Source of the DNA: Chloroflexota bacterium | Lineage (GTDB): Bacteria > Chloroflexota > Anaerolineae > B4-G1 | DNA length: 6,125 nucleotides | NCBI GenBank assembly: GCA_003648125.1 | Contig: QMOE01000163.1 | Coordinates: forward strand, 1-6,125 | Direction of reading: 5' to 3' | Shown here: in pieces, positions 1 to 6,125 of the stretch | Position numbering within the stretch: position 1 is the stretch's first letter | How the letters are laid out: each line of letters opens with the position of its first letter | Notes under the pieces: generated by a model | Database searches by the model: none | What the model was told of the DNA's origin: nothing | What the model saw: only the letters and a program-made list of their open reading frames with translations | Program-made: the position numbers and the translations under genes

Positions 1-1
1 C

Positions 2-3000
2 TGGCGCACGCCGCTGGTGCTTCCCACTCTCTTTACTGTCGTCGTCTACCTGCTCAGCACCATCCTCTCCGTCACACCCCGTGTCAGCTTTCTAGGCTCT
101 TACCAGCGCCTGCAGGGCACGTATACCACGCTCTCCTACATCGTGCTGTTCCTCATTATCCTGCAAGGACTACGCACTCGCGCCCAACTAGATCGCTTGA
201 TCACGGTGCTAATCGTCAATGGCTTACCCGTCGCACTCTACGGTCTCATTCAGCATAACAGGCTGGATCCGCTGCCCTGGGGCGGTGACGTGACCCAGCG
301 GGTGGCTTCCAACATGGGGAACGCCATTTTCGTCGCTGCCTACTTGATCATGACGTTTTCCCTCACTGTGGGCCGGATAGCGGAGAGTTTCAAGGCTATC
401 CTGAGCGACGATGAAGCAAACTGGGCCGACATTCCACGCGCGGCGGGATACATATTTATCGCTGCAGTCGAGTTGATTGCCATCTGGTACACGCAAAGCC
501 GTGGCCCGATGGTGGGTCTCATAGCCAGCTTGGGAGTGTGGGCGGTCATCGGCATGTTGGCCATGCAGCGTATCATCGGGCGCCGGGCGTGGCGGACGCT
601 GTGGGTGAGTACGCTGGTGCTCGTGGTTTTGTTCTCAATTGGCTTTTTGCTCATCAACCTCCACGGGACGATTCACGAGTGGGCCTTGTCCACCCCGTTG
701 AGCCGTGTGGCCCGAATACTCCAATACCAGGGCGGCACCGGCATGGTACGTAATCTCATCTGGGAAGGGGCGTTCGATCTTATCAAGCCTCACGCCCCAA
801 TTCAGTATCCGCCGCCTCAAGGCCATCTCGCAGGGCATCCCGATTCCTTCAATGCCCTGCGCCCGCTGGTCGGCTACGGGCCGGAATCCATGTACGTGGC
901 CTATAACGGATTTTATCCCCCTCTGCTGGGGCACTATGAATCACGCACCGCCTCCCCCGACCGTTCGCACAACGAGACGATGGACTCACTGGTGATCACT
1001 GGCCTCCTGGGCTTTGTCGCCTACCTGTGGCTCTTTGGGAGCGTGTTCTACTTTGCCTTAAAATGGATGGGGTTTCTCCCCGACGACTGGCGACGGTGGC
1101 TCTTTTTTGGACTGTTAGCCGGTGGCGCGATCGTTGCGACGGCAATCATCGTGCCTCTCATTGCTCCCCATTTCTTTTGCCTGTCCATCCCCATCGGCAT
1201 CGTCATTGGACTGGTGCTCTATTTGGTAATCTATGCCTTTTCCGAGTGGAAGACCGAACCCGGGACATTGTCTTTTCATCCCCATTTTATTTTGTTGGCC
1301 AGCCTCCTGACGACCGTAGTGGCTCATTTCGTCGAGATTAACTTTGGCATCGCCATTGCTTCCACGCGCACCACCTTTTGGGCCTGCGCCGCAATACTGG
1401 TCGTGGTCGGGCTGAATCTCATCAGTGAGCGGGAGCCGGTGCAGGAGACGAAAAGCGGGAAACAGGGAGACAGGAAACAAGGAAGCAAAAGAAATAGAAA
1501 GCGCCGCAAGATCGCACCGCCCTCTCCCGCTCCGTCCGTCCTGCCCACCTGGCTAGGGCCTGTATTGGCTATAGCCATCATCGGCGGGTTTATCTTGGGC
1601 ACGCTGGCCTTTGATTTTATCACCAATGCCGAGCGCCTCACTCAACCCCTGAGCATCGTCTGGCGCGCGCTCACCATCTTGCCGGCTCAAGAGAGCCGCA
1701 CCTCCTATGGCGCACTGCTGATCTTTGGCCTGGCCTGGCTCATGAGCGCGGTCATATTCATCTCCGAAATGGCCAAGGGCGGCGCGTTCCGCGAGCGCAA
1801 GGGAGATGGAACCCTGGCAGCCGTGATGTACCTGCTAATCTCACTGGCTGTGGGGCTTGGATTCGCCCTGGTATTGGCCGGTCGCCAGGCCGCGATGTTG
1901 AACGTCCAAGCTCAGACTATGGCGGACGTGCTCGCACTTGCCGACCACGTCGCCAGTTTTCTGACCGCCTATTACGTTTTCATCTTTTTCGCCCTGATCG
2001 CCGGCGGCGCAGCCCTCTTCCTGGGAATGTGGCGGCGAACATGGAAAGCCACGCAACCGGCTGGCGTGATCGCGTTCGTCGTGCTGACCGTGTTAGCTAT
2101 CGCCGTTGCCATAACGACGAACCTGCGCCCCATCCAGGCCGACATCGTCTACAAGCAAGCCAGTCCATACGATGGCAGCGGGCAGTGGCAGGTGGCTATT
2201 GAGCACTACAAACACGCCATTGATCTTGCCATGGACGAGGACTTTTACTACCTCTACCTCGGCCGGGCCTATTTAGAGTTCGCTTCGTCTCTCCAAGATC
2301 CTGCTCGGGAGACTATTATGCGCGAGACGGAACAGACGTTGCACGAAGCCCGCGAGATAAACCCGCTCAACACCGACCACTCCGCCAACCTGGCCCGCAT
2401 GTACCGCCGTTGGGTGGATTTCACCTCCGACGACGAAAAACGGCGTTCTCTGCTCCAGAAAGCGGACGAAAACTATGCCATCGCCACTTCCCTCAGCCCC
2501 CAAAACGCCATCCTGTGGAACGAGTGGGCTGTTCTCTACCTCTCCATAGGTGATTTTGCTCAAGCCCAGGAGAAATGCTCCCATTCGCTGGAACTTGACT
2601 CTGACTTTGCCGAGACCTGGTGGAAGGTGCAGGCCAGCATCTACGCCAGCCAGGGCAACATCACCGCGACGCTCGAAGCTTATGACCGAGCGTTAGAGAT
2701 CAACCCGCGCTTGACCGACGTCTGGCTTCTCAAGGGCGATACCTACATGAGGCAGAACCAGTTGGAGGAAGCGGCGGCGTCCTACGAGCAGGCGCTCGAA
2801 CTGAACCCCAATCACACCCAGGCCTGGCGCGTGCTAGGCTCCATCTACGCCCAGTTGGGCCGCCCGAACGAGGCCATTGCTGCTCTCCAGCGTACCCTGG
2901 AACTGGCGCCCGATTCATCCGACGCCTGGGATACGCACCGCATACTGGCTATCGTCTACAACCAACTCGGCCAGAACGACGCGGCGCTCTCCCACGCCCA

Positions 3001-3094
3001 GACGGCGCTCGAGCTGGCCCCAGAGGATCAGCAAGCCAACATCCAGGCCATGGTGACGCAGTTACAAGCGGCATTGGGAGAAGGACAACCGTGA
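2..3094 (+). CDS. O-antigen ligase/polymerase-like (Wzy_C) membrane protein with C-terminal TPR domain, 5' partial
   Basis: Probable glycan ligase or polymerase that moves lipid-linked oligosaccharide to an acceptor outside the cytoplasmic membrane. The frame is open to the window edge. The first usable start is GTG at 17 (1025 aa; numbering from there), but relatives usually carry further N-terminal helices, so I treat it as truncated. Seen: about 12 hydrophobic helices in residues 2-469. TQSRGP (159-164, R162) and RSHNE (316-320, H318) both fall on the predicted outer face, flanking or within a loop at 216-322, as in WaaL/Wzy_C proteins. HFVEINFGIA (437-446) is typical of this subfamily. 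A basic linker (12 K/R in 472-498) is followed by five more helices (about 511-532, 566-586, 600-622, 651-672, 681-700), then about eight TPR units (709-1004). The positive-inside rule places the TPRs outside. The acceptor (polysaccharide, protein or wall) cannot be decided. Fold assignment is firm; exact activity is not. Confidence 0.88.
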   Translation, partial: WRTPLVLPTLFTVVVYLLSTILSVTPRVSFLGSYQRLQGTYTTLSYIVLFLIILQGLRTRAQLDRLITVLIVNGLPVALYGLIQHNRLDPLPWGGDVTQRVASNMGNAIFVAAYLIMTFSLTVGRIAESFKAILSDDEANWADIPRAAGYIFIAAVELIAIWYTQSRGPMVGLIASLGVWAVIGMLAMQRIIGRRAWRTLWVSTLVLVVLFSIGFLLINLHGTIHEWALSTPLSRVARILQYQGGTGMVRNLIWEGAFDLIKPHAPIQYPPPQGHLAGHPDSFNALRPLVGYGPESMYVAYNGFYPPLLGHYESRTASPDRSHNETMDSLVITGLLGFVAYLWLFGSVFYFALKWMGFLPDDWRRWLFFGLLAGGAIVATAIIVPLIAPHFFCLSIPIGIVIGLVLYLVIYAFSEWKTEPGTLSFHPHFILLASLLTTVVAHFVEINFGIAIASTRTTFWACAAILVVVGLNLISEREPVQETKSGKQGDRKQGSKRNRKRRKIAPPSPAPSVLPTWLGPVLAIAIIGGFILGTLAFDFITNAERLTQPLSIVWRALTILPAQESRTSYGALLIFGLAWLMSAVIFISEMAKGGAFRERKGDGTLAAVMYLLISLAVGLGFALVLAGRQAAMLNVQAQTMADVLALADHVASFLTAYYVFIFFALIAGGAALFLGMWRRTWKATQPAGVIAFVVLTVLAIAVAITTNLRPIQADIVYKQASPYDGSGQWQVAIEHYKHAIDLAMDEDFYYLYLGRAYLEFASSLQDPARETIMRETEQTLHEAREINPLNTDHSANLARMYRRWVDFTSDDEKRRSLLQKADENYAIATSLSPQNAILWNEWAVLYLSIGDFAQAQEKCSHSLELDSDFAETWWKVQASIYASQGNITATLEAYDRALEINPRLTDVWLLKGDTYMRQNQLEEAAASYEQALELNPNHTQAWRVLGSIYAQLGRPNEAIAALQRTLELAPDSSDAWDTHRILAIVYNQLGQNDAALSHAQTALELAPEDQQANIQAMVTQLQAALGEGQP
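1457..1488 (+). repeat. Four degenerate 8-base tandem units inside the Wzy/TPR gene
   Basis: Four consecutive octamers start with GG at 1457, 1465, 1473 and 1481. The first two fit GGGARACA and the last two GGAARCAA. They lie in a longer purine-rich stretch (about 1444-1500) whose composition differs sharply from the GC-rich flanks. They encode residues 481-491 of the basic cytoplasmic linker between the ligase core and the second membrane block. The unit length is not a multiple of three. Confidence 0.6.
2507..3028 (+). repeat. TPR-coding repeat block (five regular units)
   Basis: This stretch encodes the regular part of the TPR tail, residues 831-1004. The units start near residues 831, 865, 899, 933 and 967 and are 34 residues (102 bases) long, except the last, which is slightly longer. 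Each ends in a version of A-L-E-L/I-N/A-P, and W or Y occupies the usual early helix-A position. Three less regular units precede it (709-830). TPRs bind peptides or partner proteins; on this topology they would act outside the membrane. Confidence 0.75.
3076..3085 (+). promoter_or_regulatory. Ribosome binding site of the HexNAc-1-P transferase gene
   Basis: GGGAGAAGGA lies within the last codons of the preceding gene and ends five bases before the GTG at 3091. It is the best Shine-Dalgarno match in the window. It decides the GTG start, which overlaps the upstream TGA by four bases (GTGA), an arrangement typical of translational coupling. Confidence 0.75.
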
Positions 3095-4098
3095 CCAACT
3101 ACCTGCTGGTCTTTGCCGGCGCGCTGGTGCTGGCGATGGGCGCTACACCTGCGGCTCGCCGGTTGGCCGCGCGAGCAGGTTTCATTGATTACCCCGCCGC
3201 CCGCCGCATCCACAAGCGCCCTGTCCCGCGCCTGGGGGGCGCCGCCATCTACCTGGCTGTCGTCGTTGCGGCGCTTATCTTGGGAGAGCAGAGCAACTTT
3301 GACCAGTTCGGCGCCATCCTCATCGGCGCTACGGGTGTCTCCTTCATGGGCCTGGTGGACGACCACTGGAGTCTTCCCCCGCTGGTTAAAATGCTGATCC
3401 AGGCGCTCGCCGCCTTGTTGCTCTACATCAACGGCATCCGTGTCAGCACTTTTCATCAACCCGCCCTTGATCTGATCATCACCGTGCTGTGGGTCGTTTT
3501 TATCACCAACGCGGTCAACTTTTTGGACAATATGGATGGCCTGGCCGGCGGGGTCTCGGCCATCGTGGCCGCTTTCTTTGCCCTGATGTGTTCCTTCAGC
3601 GGGCAATACCTGGTCGGTGCGCTCTCCGTCGCCGTAATGGCCGCTTGCCTGGGTTTTTTGTTCTACAACCTCAACCCGGCCAGCATATTTATGGGGGATT
3701 CTGGATCACAGTTCCTCGGCTTTACTCTGGCCGCTATCGGCGTCAAATTGCGCTTCCCCGATAACGTCACCTTTGTCACCTGGATGGTGCCGGTGCTGGT
3801 GATGGGACTGCCCATCTTTGATACCACCCTGGTCATCATCTCCCGCCTGCGCCGCCGCCTGAACCCGGCCACCACGCCCGGCACAGACCACACCTCACAC
3901 CGCTTGGTGGCGGCCGGGCTGACTCAGCGCGAGGCCGTGTTGACGCTCTATGTCGTCTCGTTTGTCCTGGGACTGCTCGCCGTCTTTGTTACCCAGGCCA
4001 CCGTTATCGAAGGATACATCGTCGGCGGGATCGTCGCACTGGCGGGTCTCTATGGTCTGTGGCGCTTGGAGCGTCCCCCTTTTTGGTCCAATGAATAG
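3091..4098 (+). CDS. Undecaprenyl-phosphate HexNAc-1-phosphate transferase (WecA/TagO/MraY superfamily)
   Basis: Integral membrane enzyme that transfers a sugar-1-phosphate, most likely GlcNAc-1-P, from a UDP-sugar to polyprenyl phosphate at the inner leaflet, starting a lipid-linked glycan. Seen in 335 aa, a normal family length: HKRPVPRLGG (41-50); the DD pair in GLVDD (D90, D91); NFLDNMDGLAGG (143-154); NLNPASIFMGDSGS (193-206); PIFDTT (241-246, with the family's conserved Asp at 244); and a late DHTSHR motif (266-271) where WecA and TagO carry a histidine-rich HxHHR-type motif. Many hydrophobic helices run along its length. The GTG start is supported by a strong ribosome binding site and by overlap with the upstream stop. 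MraY itself is unlikely, because the neighbours are surface-glycan genes rather than mur genes. The exact sugar and polymer (O-antigen-like, teichoic-type or exopolysaccharide) are inferred only. Confidence 0.93.
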   Translation: MTNYLLVFAGALVLAMGATPAARRLAARAGFIDYPAARRIHKRPVPRLGGAAIYLAVVVAALILGEQSNFDQFGAILIGATGVSFMGLVDDHWSLPPLVKMLIQALAALLLYINGIRVSTFHQPALDLIITVLWVVFITNAVNFLDNMDGLAGGVSAIVAAFFALMCSFSGQYLVGALSVAVMAACLGFLFYNLNPASIFMGDSGSQFLGFTLAAIGVKLRFPDNVTFVTWMVPVLVMGLPIFDTTLVIISRLRRRLNPATTPGTDHTSHRLVAAGLTQREAVLTLYVVSFVLGLLAVFVTQATVIEGYIVGGIVALAGLYGLWRLERPPFWSNE

Positions 4099-4106
4099 CT
4101 TGATTC

Positions 4107-4113
4107 ACGAGAA
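4107..4113 (+). promoter_or_regulatory. Weak ribosome binding site of the UDP-GlcNAc dehydrogenase gene
   Basis: ACGAGAA ends five bases before the ATG at 4119. It is only a partial Shine-Dalgarno match, but it is correctly spaced. It sits in the 20-base gap after the transferase stop codon, the only real intergenic gap between genes in the window. Confidence 0.45.
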
Positions 4114-4118
4114 TAATT

Positions 4119-5462
4119 ATGCCCAATCTACAAGATAAAATTAACGACCGCACTGCCCGCGTGGCTATCATTGGTCTGGGGTACGTCGGCCTGCCCCTGG
4201 CGACAGCGTTTGTCAAGGCTGGCTTTCGCACCACCGGCCTGGACGTGGACCAGCGCAAGGTGGATTCCGTCGCCGCCGGGCAGAGCTACATCCCCGATGT
4301 CCCCGACGATGCTCTGGCTCCTTACATCCAATCCGGCCTCCTCACGGCCACGTCAGACTATGACGAGCTAAACGAGGTAGACGCCATATTCATCTGCGTC
4401 CCCACCCCCTACGACGCCCAGCGCGCGCCCGACCTTTCCTACATCGAGTCTGCCAGCTACGGCATCCGACCGCGCCTGAAATTCGGCCAACTGATCGTCC
4501 TGCAGAGCACCACTTACCCCGGCACGACGGAAGAGATCGTCCAGCCAATCCTGGAGAAAAGCGGCCTTCAGGCCGGCGTGGATTTCTACCTGGCTTTCTC
4601 CCCCGAGCGGATTGACCCCGGCAACAAGCAATGGTCGGCTTACAATACCCCCAAGGTCGTGGGCGGCATCACGCCAGAGTGTACCCAACTGGCAGCCGAC
4701 CTGCTGCGCCAGATGGGTGCGCCGGTGCATCCTGTCTCCTCGGCGAGCGCCGCCGAGCTGACCAAGCTGCTGGAGAACACCTTCCGCGCCGTCAACATCG
4801 CCCTGGTCAATGAACTGGCTCTGCTGACAGAACGCATGGGGATTGATTTCTGGGAAGTGGTCGAGGCCGCCAGCACCAAGCCTTTCGGCTTTATGCCCTT
4901 TTACCCCGGCCCTGGGGTGGGGGGGCACTGCATTCCTATAGACCCTTACTACCTCAGTTGGAAGGCCCGCGAGTACGATTACTATACCGAGTTCATCGAA
5001 CTGGCCGGCGAGGTTAACCAGGCCATGACTCGTCACGTTGTGGATTTGATGTCGCAGGCTCTCTCTCTGCGCAAAAAACCGCTCCTCGGCGCGCGCGTGC
5101 TGGTGCTGGGTGTGGCCTTCAAACCGGATATTGATGATGCCCGCAATTCACCCGCCAAACGGATCATCGAACTGCTGTTGAGCCGTGGTGCTGTGGTACG
5201 CTATCACGACCCCTACGTGCCGCGTTTCCAGGTGGGCGGCGACGTCTTCCATCGCGAACCGGTCGCGCTGGAATCGGTGGAACTGACGGATGAGGAACTC
5301 GCCGCCGCTGACTGCGTCGTCATCGTCACCAACCATCGCAGCCTCGACTATGAGCGCGTGGTACAGCACGCCGACCTGATCGTGGACACGCGCAACGTCA
5401 CCGCCGGCCTGCCCGGAGACGAGACCAAGATCGTGCGCCTGGGCGCACCGTTGCCCCAGTGA
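4119..5462 (+). CDS. wbpA: UDP-N-acetyl-D-glucosamine 6-dehydrogenase (WbpA-type nucleotide sugar dehydrogenase)
   Basis: Cytoplasmic NAD-dependent enzyme that oxidises C6 of UDP-GlcNAc in two steps to UDP-GlcNAcA, a precursor of acidic sugars in surface glycans. Seen in 447 aa, full family length: Rossmann motif GLGYVGLP (19-26; G19, G21, G24) with acidic D42/D44 after the second strand; CVPTP (93-97); STTYPGTT (130-137); SPERIDPGN (161-169, E163); KLLENTFRAVN (216-226, K216 and N220); the catalytic cysteine in GPGVGGHCIPIDPYYL (264-279, C271, D275); and the C-terminal UDP-binding domain with GVAFKPDIDDARNSPA (331-346, K335). All expected catalytic positions are present. STTYPGTT, ERIDPGN and KPFGFMPFYPGPG resemble WbpA rather than UDP-glucose dehydrogenase; that substrate call rests on remembered family resemblance. 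The next gene starts one base after its stop. UDP-glucose or UDP-ManNAc dehydrogenase are the less likely alternatives. Confidence 0.93.
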   Translation: MPNLQDKINDRTARVAIIGLGYVGLPLATAFVKAGFRTTGLDVDQRKVDSVAAGQSYIPDVPDDALAPYIQSGLLTATSDYDELNEVDAIFICVPTPYDAQRAPDLSYIESASYGIRPRLKFGQLIVLQSTTYPGTTEEIVQPILEKSGLQAGVDFYLAFSPERIDPGNKQWSAYNTPKVVGGITPECTQLAADLLRQMGAPVHPVSSASAAELTKLLENTFRAVNIALVNELALLTERMGIDFWEVVEAASTKPFGFMPFYPGPGVGGHCIPIDPYYLSWKAREYDYYTEFIELAGEVNQAMTRHVVDLMSQALSLRKKPLLGARVLVLGVAFKPDIDDARNSPAKRIIELLLSRGAVVRYHDPYVPRFQVGGDVFHREPVALESVELTDEELAAADCVVIVTNHRSLDYERVVQHADLIVDTRNVTAGLPGDETKIVRLGAPLPQ

Positions 5463-5463
5463 C

Positions 5464-6039
5464 ATGAACGGCCGGACAGTTCCTCCCCCCCCGCCCGTCT
5501 GGCGATTGAGGATTGTCCAAATCCTGACCATCATTGTGATACTCGCCGCCAGCGGGGCGACCCTCTATTTCCGCGACCGCCTCCAAGAGTTGGAAAAGTA
5601 CGGTTACGTGGCTGTCTTCCTGGTGGGGCTGATCGGTGACGCCACGCTGGTTTTCCCGTTGCCGGGGTTAGCTTTTATTTTTTTGATGGGCGGAGTCTTT
5701 AACCCCTGGATCGTGGGCCTCGTCGGTGGCGTGGCCCAGACTTTGGGAGAACTGACCGGCTACATGGCCGGTTACAGCGGACAGACCTGGATGGACGAAA
5801 ATCCCATCTACGACCGCTTGACTCAATGGATGCAGCGGTATGGGGTTTTGACCATCTTTACACTGGCCCTGATCCCTAATCCTATCTTTGACTTGGGAGG
5901 GTTGGCCGCCGGTATGCTGCGCTTCCCGCTGTCCAAGTTCCTGGCAAGTTGTGTGACCGGTAAGGTGATCAAGAGCATTACCTTTGCCCTGGCCGGCTAC
6001 TATGGGATCGAGGCATTCTTCAAACTGCTGGGTGGTTAG
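5464..6039 (+). CDS. VTT/SNARE-associated (DedA-superfamily) membrane protein
   Basis: Small integral membrane protein, 191 aa, of the VTT fold shared by DedA, TVP38/TMEM64 and YqaA-like proteins. Some DedA relatives translocate or recycle undecaprenyl phosphate or other lipids. Seen: a short proline-rich N-terminus (P7-P11); a helix at about 18-36; a hydrophobic, probably re-entrant segment with GDATLVFPLPG (58-68); GELTGYMAGYSG (95-106); a second hairpin-like segment with LALIPNPIFDLGGLAAG (134-150); and a last helix region at about 158-185. Classical DedA proteins have arginines in the second segment; here the corresponding place reads IPNP, pointing to a different subfamily. The ATG at 5464 is one base after the dehydrogenase stop and has no clear Shine-Dalgarno sequence, so translation probably depends on coupling. 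TTG at 5506 is a poorer alternative start. Carrier-lipid recycling for the glycan pathway is inferred from context; the substrate is unknown. Confidence 0.85.
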   Translation: MNGRTVPPPPPVWRLRIVQILTIIVILAASGATLYFRDRLQELEKYGYVAVFLVGLIGDATLVFPLPGLAFIFLMGGVFNPWIVGLVGGVAQTLGELTGYMAGYSGQTWMDENPIYDRLTQWMQRYGVLTIFTLALIPNPIFDLGGLAAGMLRFPLSKFLASCVTGKVIKSITFALAGYYGIEAFFKLLGG

Positions 6040-6041
6040 CC

Positions 6042-6073
6042 CGGTTGGGGCAAAGCAATGCTTTGCCCCTCCG
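6042..6073 (+). repeat. Strong palindrome after the operon, no T-tract
   Basis: A perfect 10-bp stem (6047-6056 with 6060-6069) closes an AAT loop. A further CGG/CCG pairing (6042-6044 with 6071-6073) extends it across a small TT/T internal loop. It starts three bases after the last stop codon. No run of T follows, so it is a poor intrinsic terminator on its own. It may be an mRNA 3'-end stabiliser or a copy of a dispersed palindromic repeat; one window cannot tell. Confidence 0.6.
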
Positions 6074-6091
6074 AAACCGAAAATCACTCAT

Positions 6092-6122
6092 CGGCGCGGA
6101 TTCCATTCCGTGCTGTTGTTCT
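6092..6122 (+). terminator. Candidate rho-independent terminator
   Basis: The sequence 6092-6100 pairs with 6107-6115 in a 9-bp stem, including two G-T pairs, around a TTCCAT loop. It is followed by the T-rich TTGTTCT (6116-6122). Position 53 bases after the last stop codon fits the end of the operon. The T-tract is interrupted, so strength is uncertain. The stretch 6074-6091 between the two hairpins holds nothing recognisable. Confidence 0.45.
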
Positions 6123-6125
6123 AAG

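Noticed and set aside
17..19. GTG at 17 as the true start of the ligase gene
   Set aside because: The frame is open upstream to the window edge, no ribosome binding site is visible, and family members normally have further N-terminal membrane segments, so the gene probably begins outside the window.
3028..3606. 192-codon open frame on the minus strand
   Set aside because: It is antisense to the ligase-transferase junction and the conserved core of the transferase, with low-complexity polar composition and no recognisable motif.
4100..4117. TTGATT and AATAAT resembling -35 and -10 promoter boxes before the dehydrogenase gene
   Set aside because: Spacing is only six bases, far below the usual 16-18, and the -10-like box abuts the start codon. 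It is better read as an AT-rich translation start.
4919..4925. G7 tract in the dehydrogenase gene just before the catalytic cysteine codon
   Set aside because: It encodes the end of the conserved GPGVGG motif through synonymous GGG codons, the frame is intact, and the position is constrained by protein function.
4368..5036. 222-codon open frame on the minus strand
   Set aside because: It lies wholly within the dehydrogenase gene, whose motifs are complete. Its predicted protein shows no recognisable domain, and GC-rich codon use opens antisense frames.
1..6125. CRISPR arrays, tRNA or rRNA genes, insertion sequences, attachment sites
   Set aside because: No spaced direct repeats, structural RNA signatures, transposase or integrase motifs were seen; coding genes fill nearly all of the window.

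Overview
The window looks like a chromosomal segment of a GC-rich bacterium, most likely a Chloroflexota (Anaerolineae-like) organism. That placement rests on remembered resemblance, not on a search. The Wzy/WaaL-type membrane protein with a long C-terminal TPR tail, the style of the VTT membrane protein and the WecA-like transferase with a DHTSHR motif are all of a kind I associate with that phylum. No rRNA, tRNA or universal marker is present to confirm it.

Layout: four genes, all on the + strand, packed as one probable operon with essentially no intergenic space. (1) Position 2 to 3094 is the 3' part of a very large O-antigen ligase/polymerase-like protein. It has a Wzy_C core, a basic linker, a second block of five membrane segments and about eight TPR units; its 5' end lies outside the window. 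(2) Position 3091 to 4098 encodes a polyprenyl-phosphate HexNAc-1-phosphate transferase of the WecA/TagO/MraY superfamily, which starts inside the stop codon of gene 1. (3) Position 4119 to 5462 encodes a UDP-N-acetylglucosamine 6-dehydrogenase of the WbpA type. (4) Position 5464 to 6039 encodes a small VTT/SNARE-associated (DedA-superfamily) membrane protein, one base after gene 3. The last 86 bases are non-coding and hold two hairpins. The second is followed by a T-rich stretch and could end the operon.

How the genes fit together: gene 2 would start a glycan on a lipid carrier in the inner leaflet. Gene 3 would supply UDP-GlcNAcA, an acidic building block. Gene 1 would polymerise the finished chain or transfer it to an acceptor on the outer face of the membrane. 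Gene 4 may help handle or recycle the lipid carrier, but this is inference. Glycosyltransferases and a flippase are not in the window and would have to be encoded elsewhere.

I see no evidence of a wholly new system. The more unusual points are the fused and extended architecture of gene 1, a degenerate 8-base tandem repeat inside its linker, the arginine-poor active-site-like motif of the VTT protein next to glycan genes, a C8 tract near the start of that gene, and a strong hairpin without a T-tract after it.
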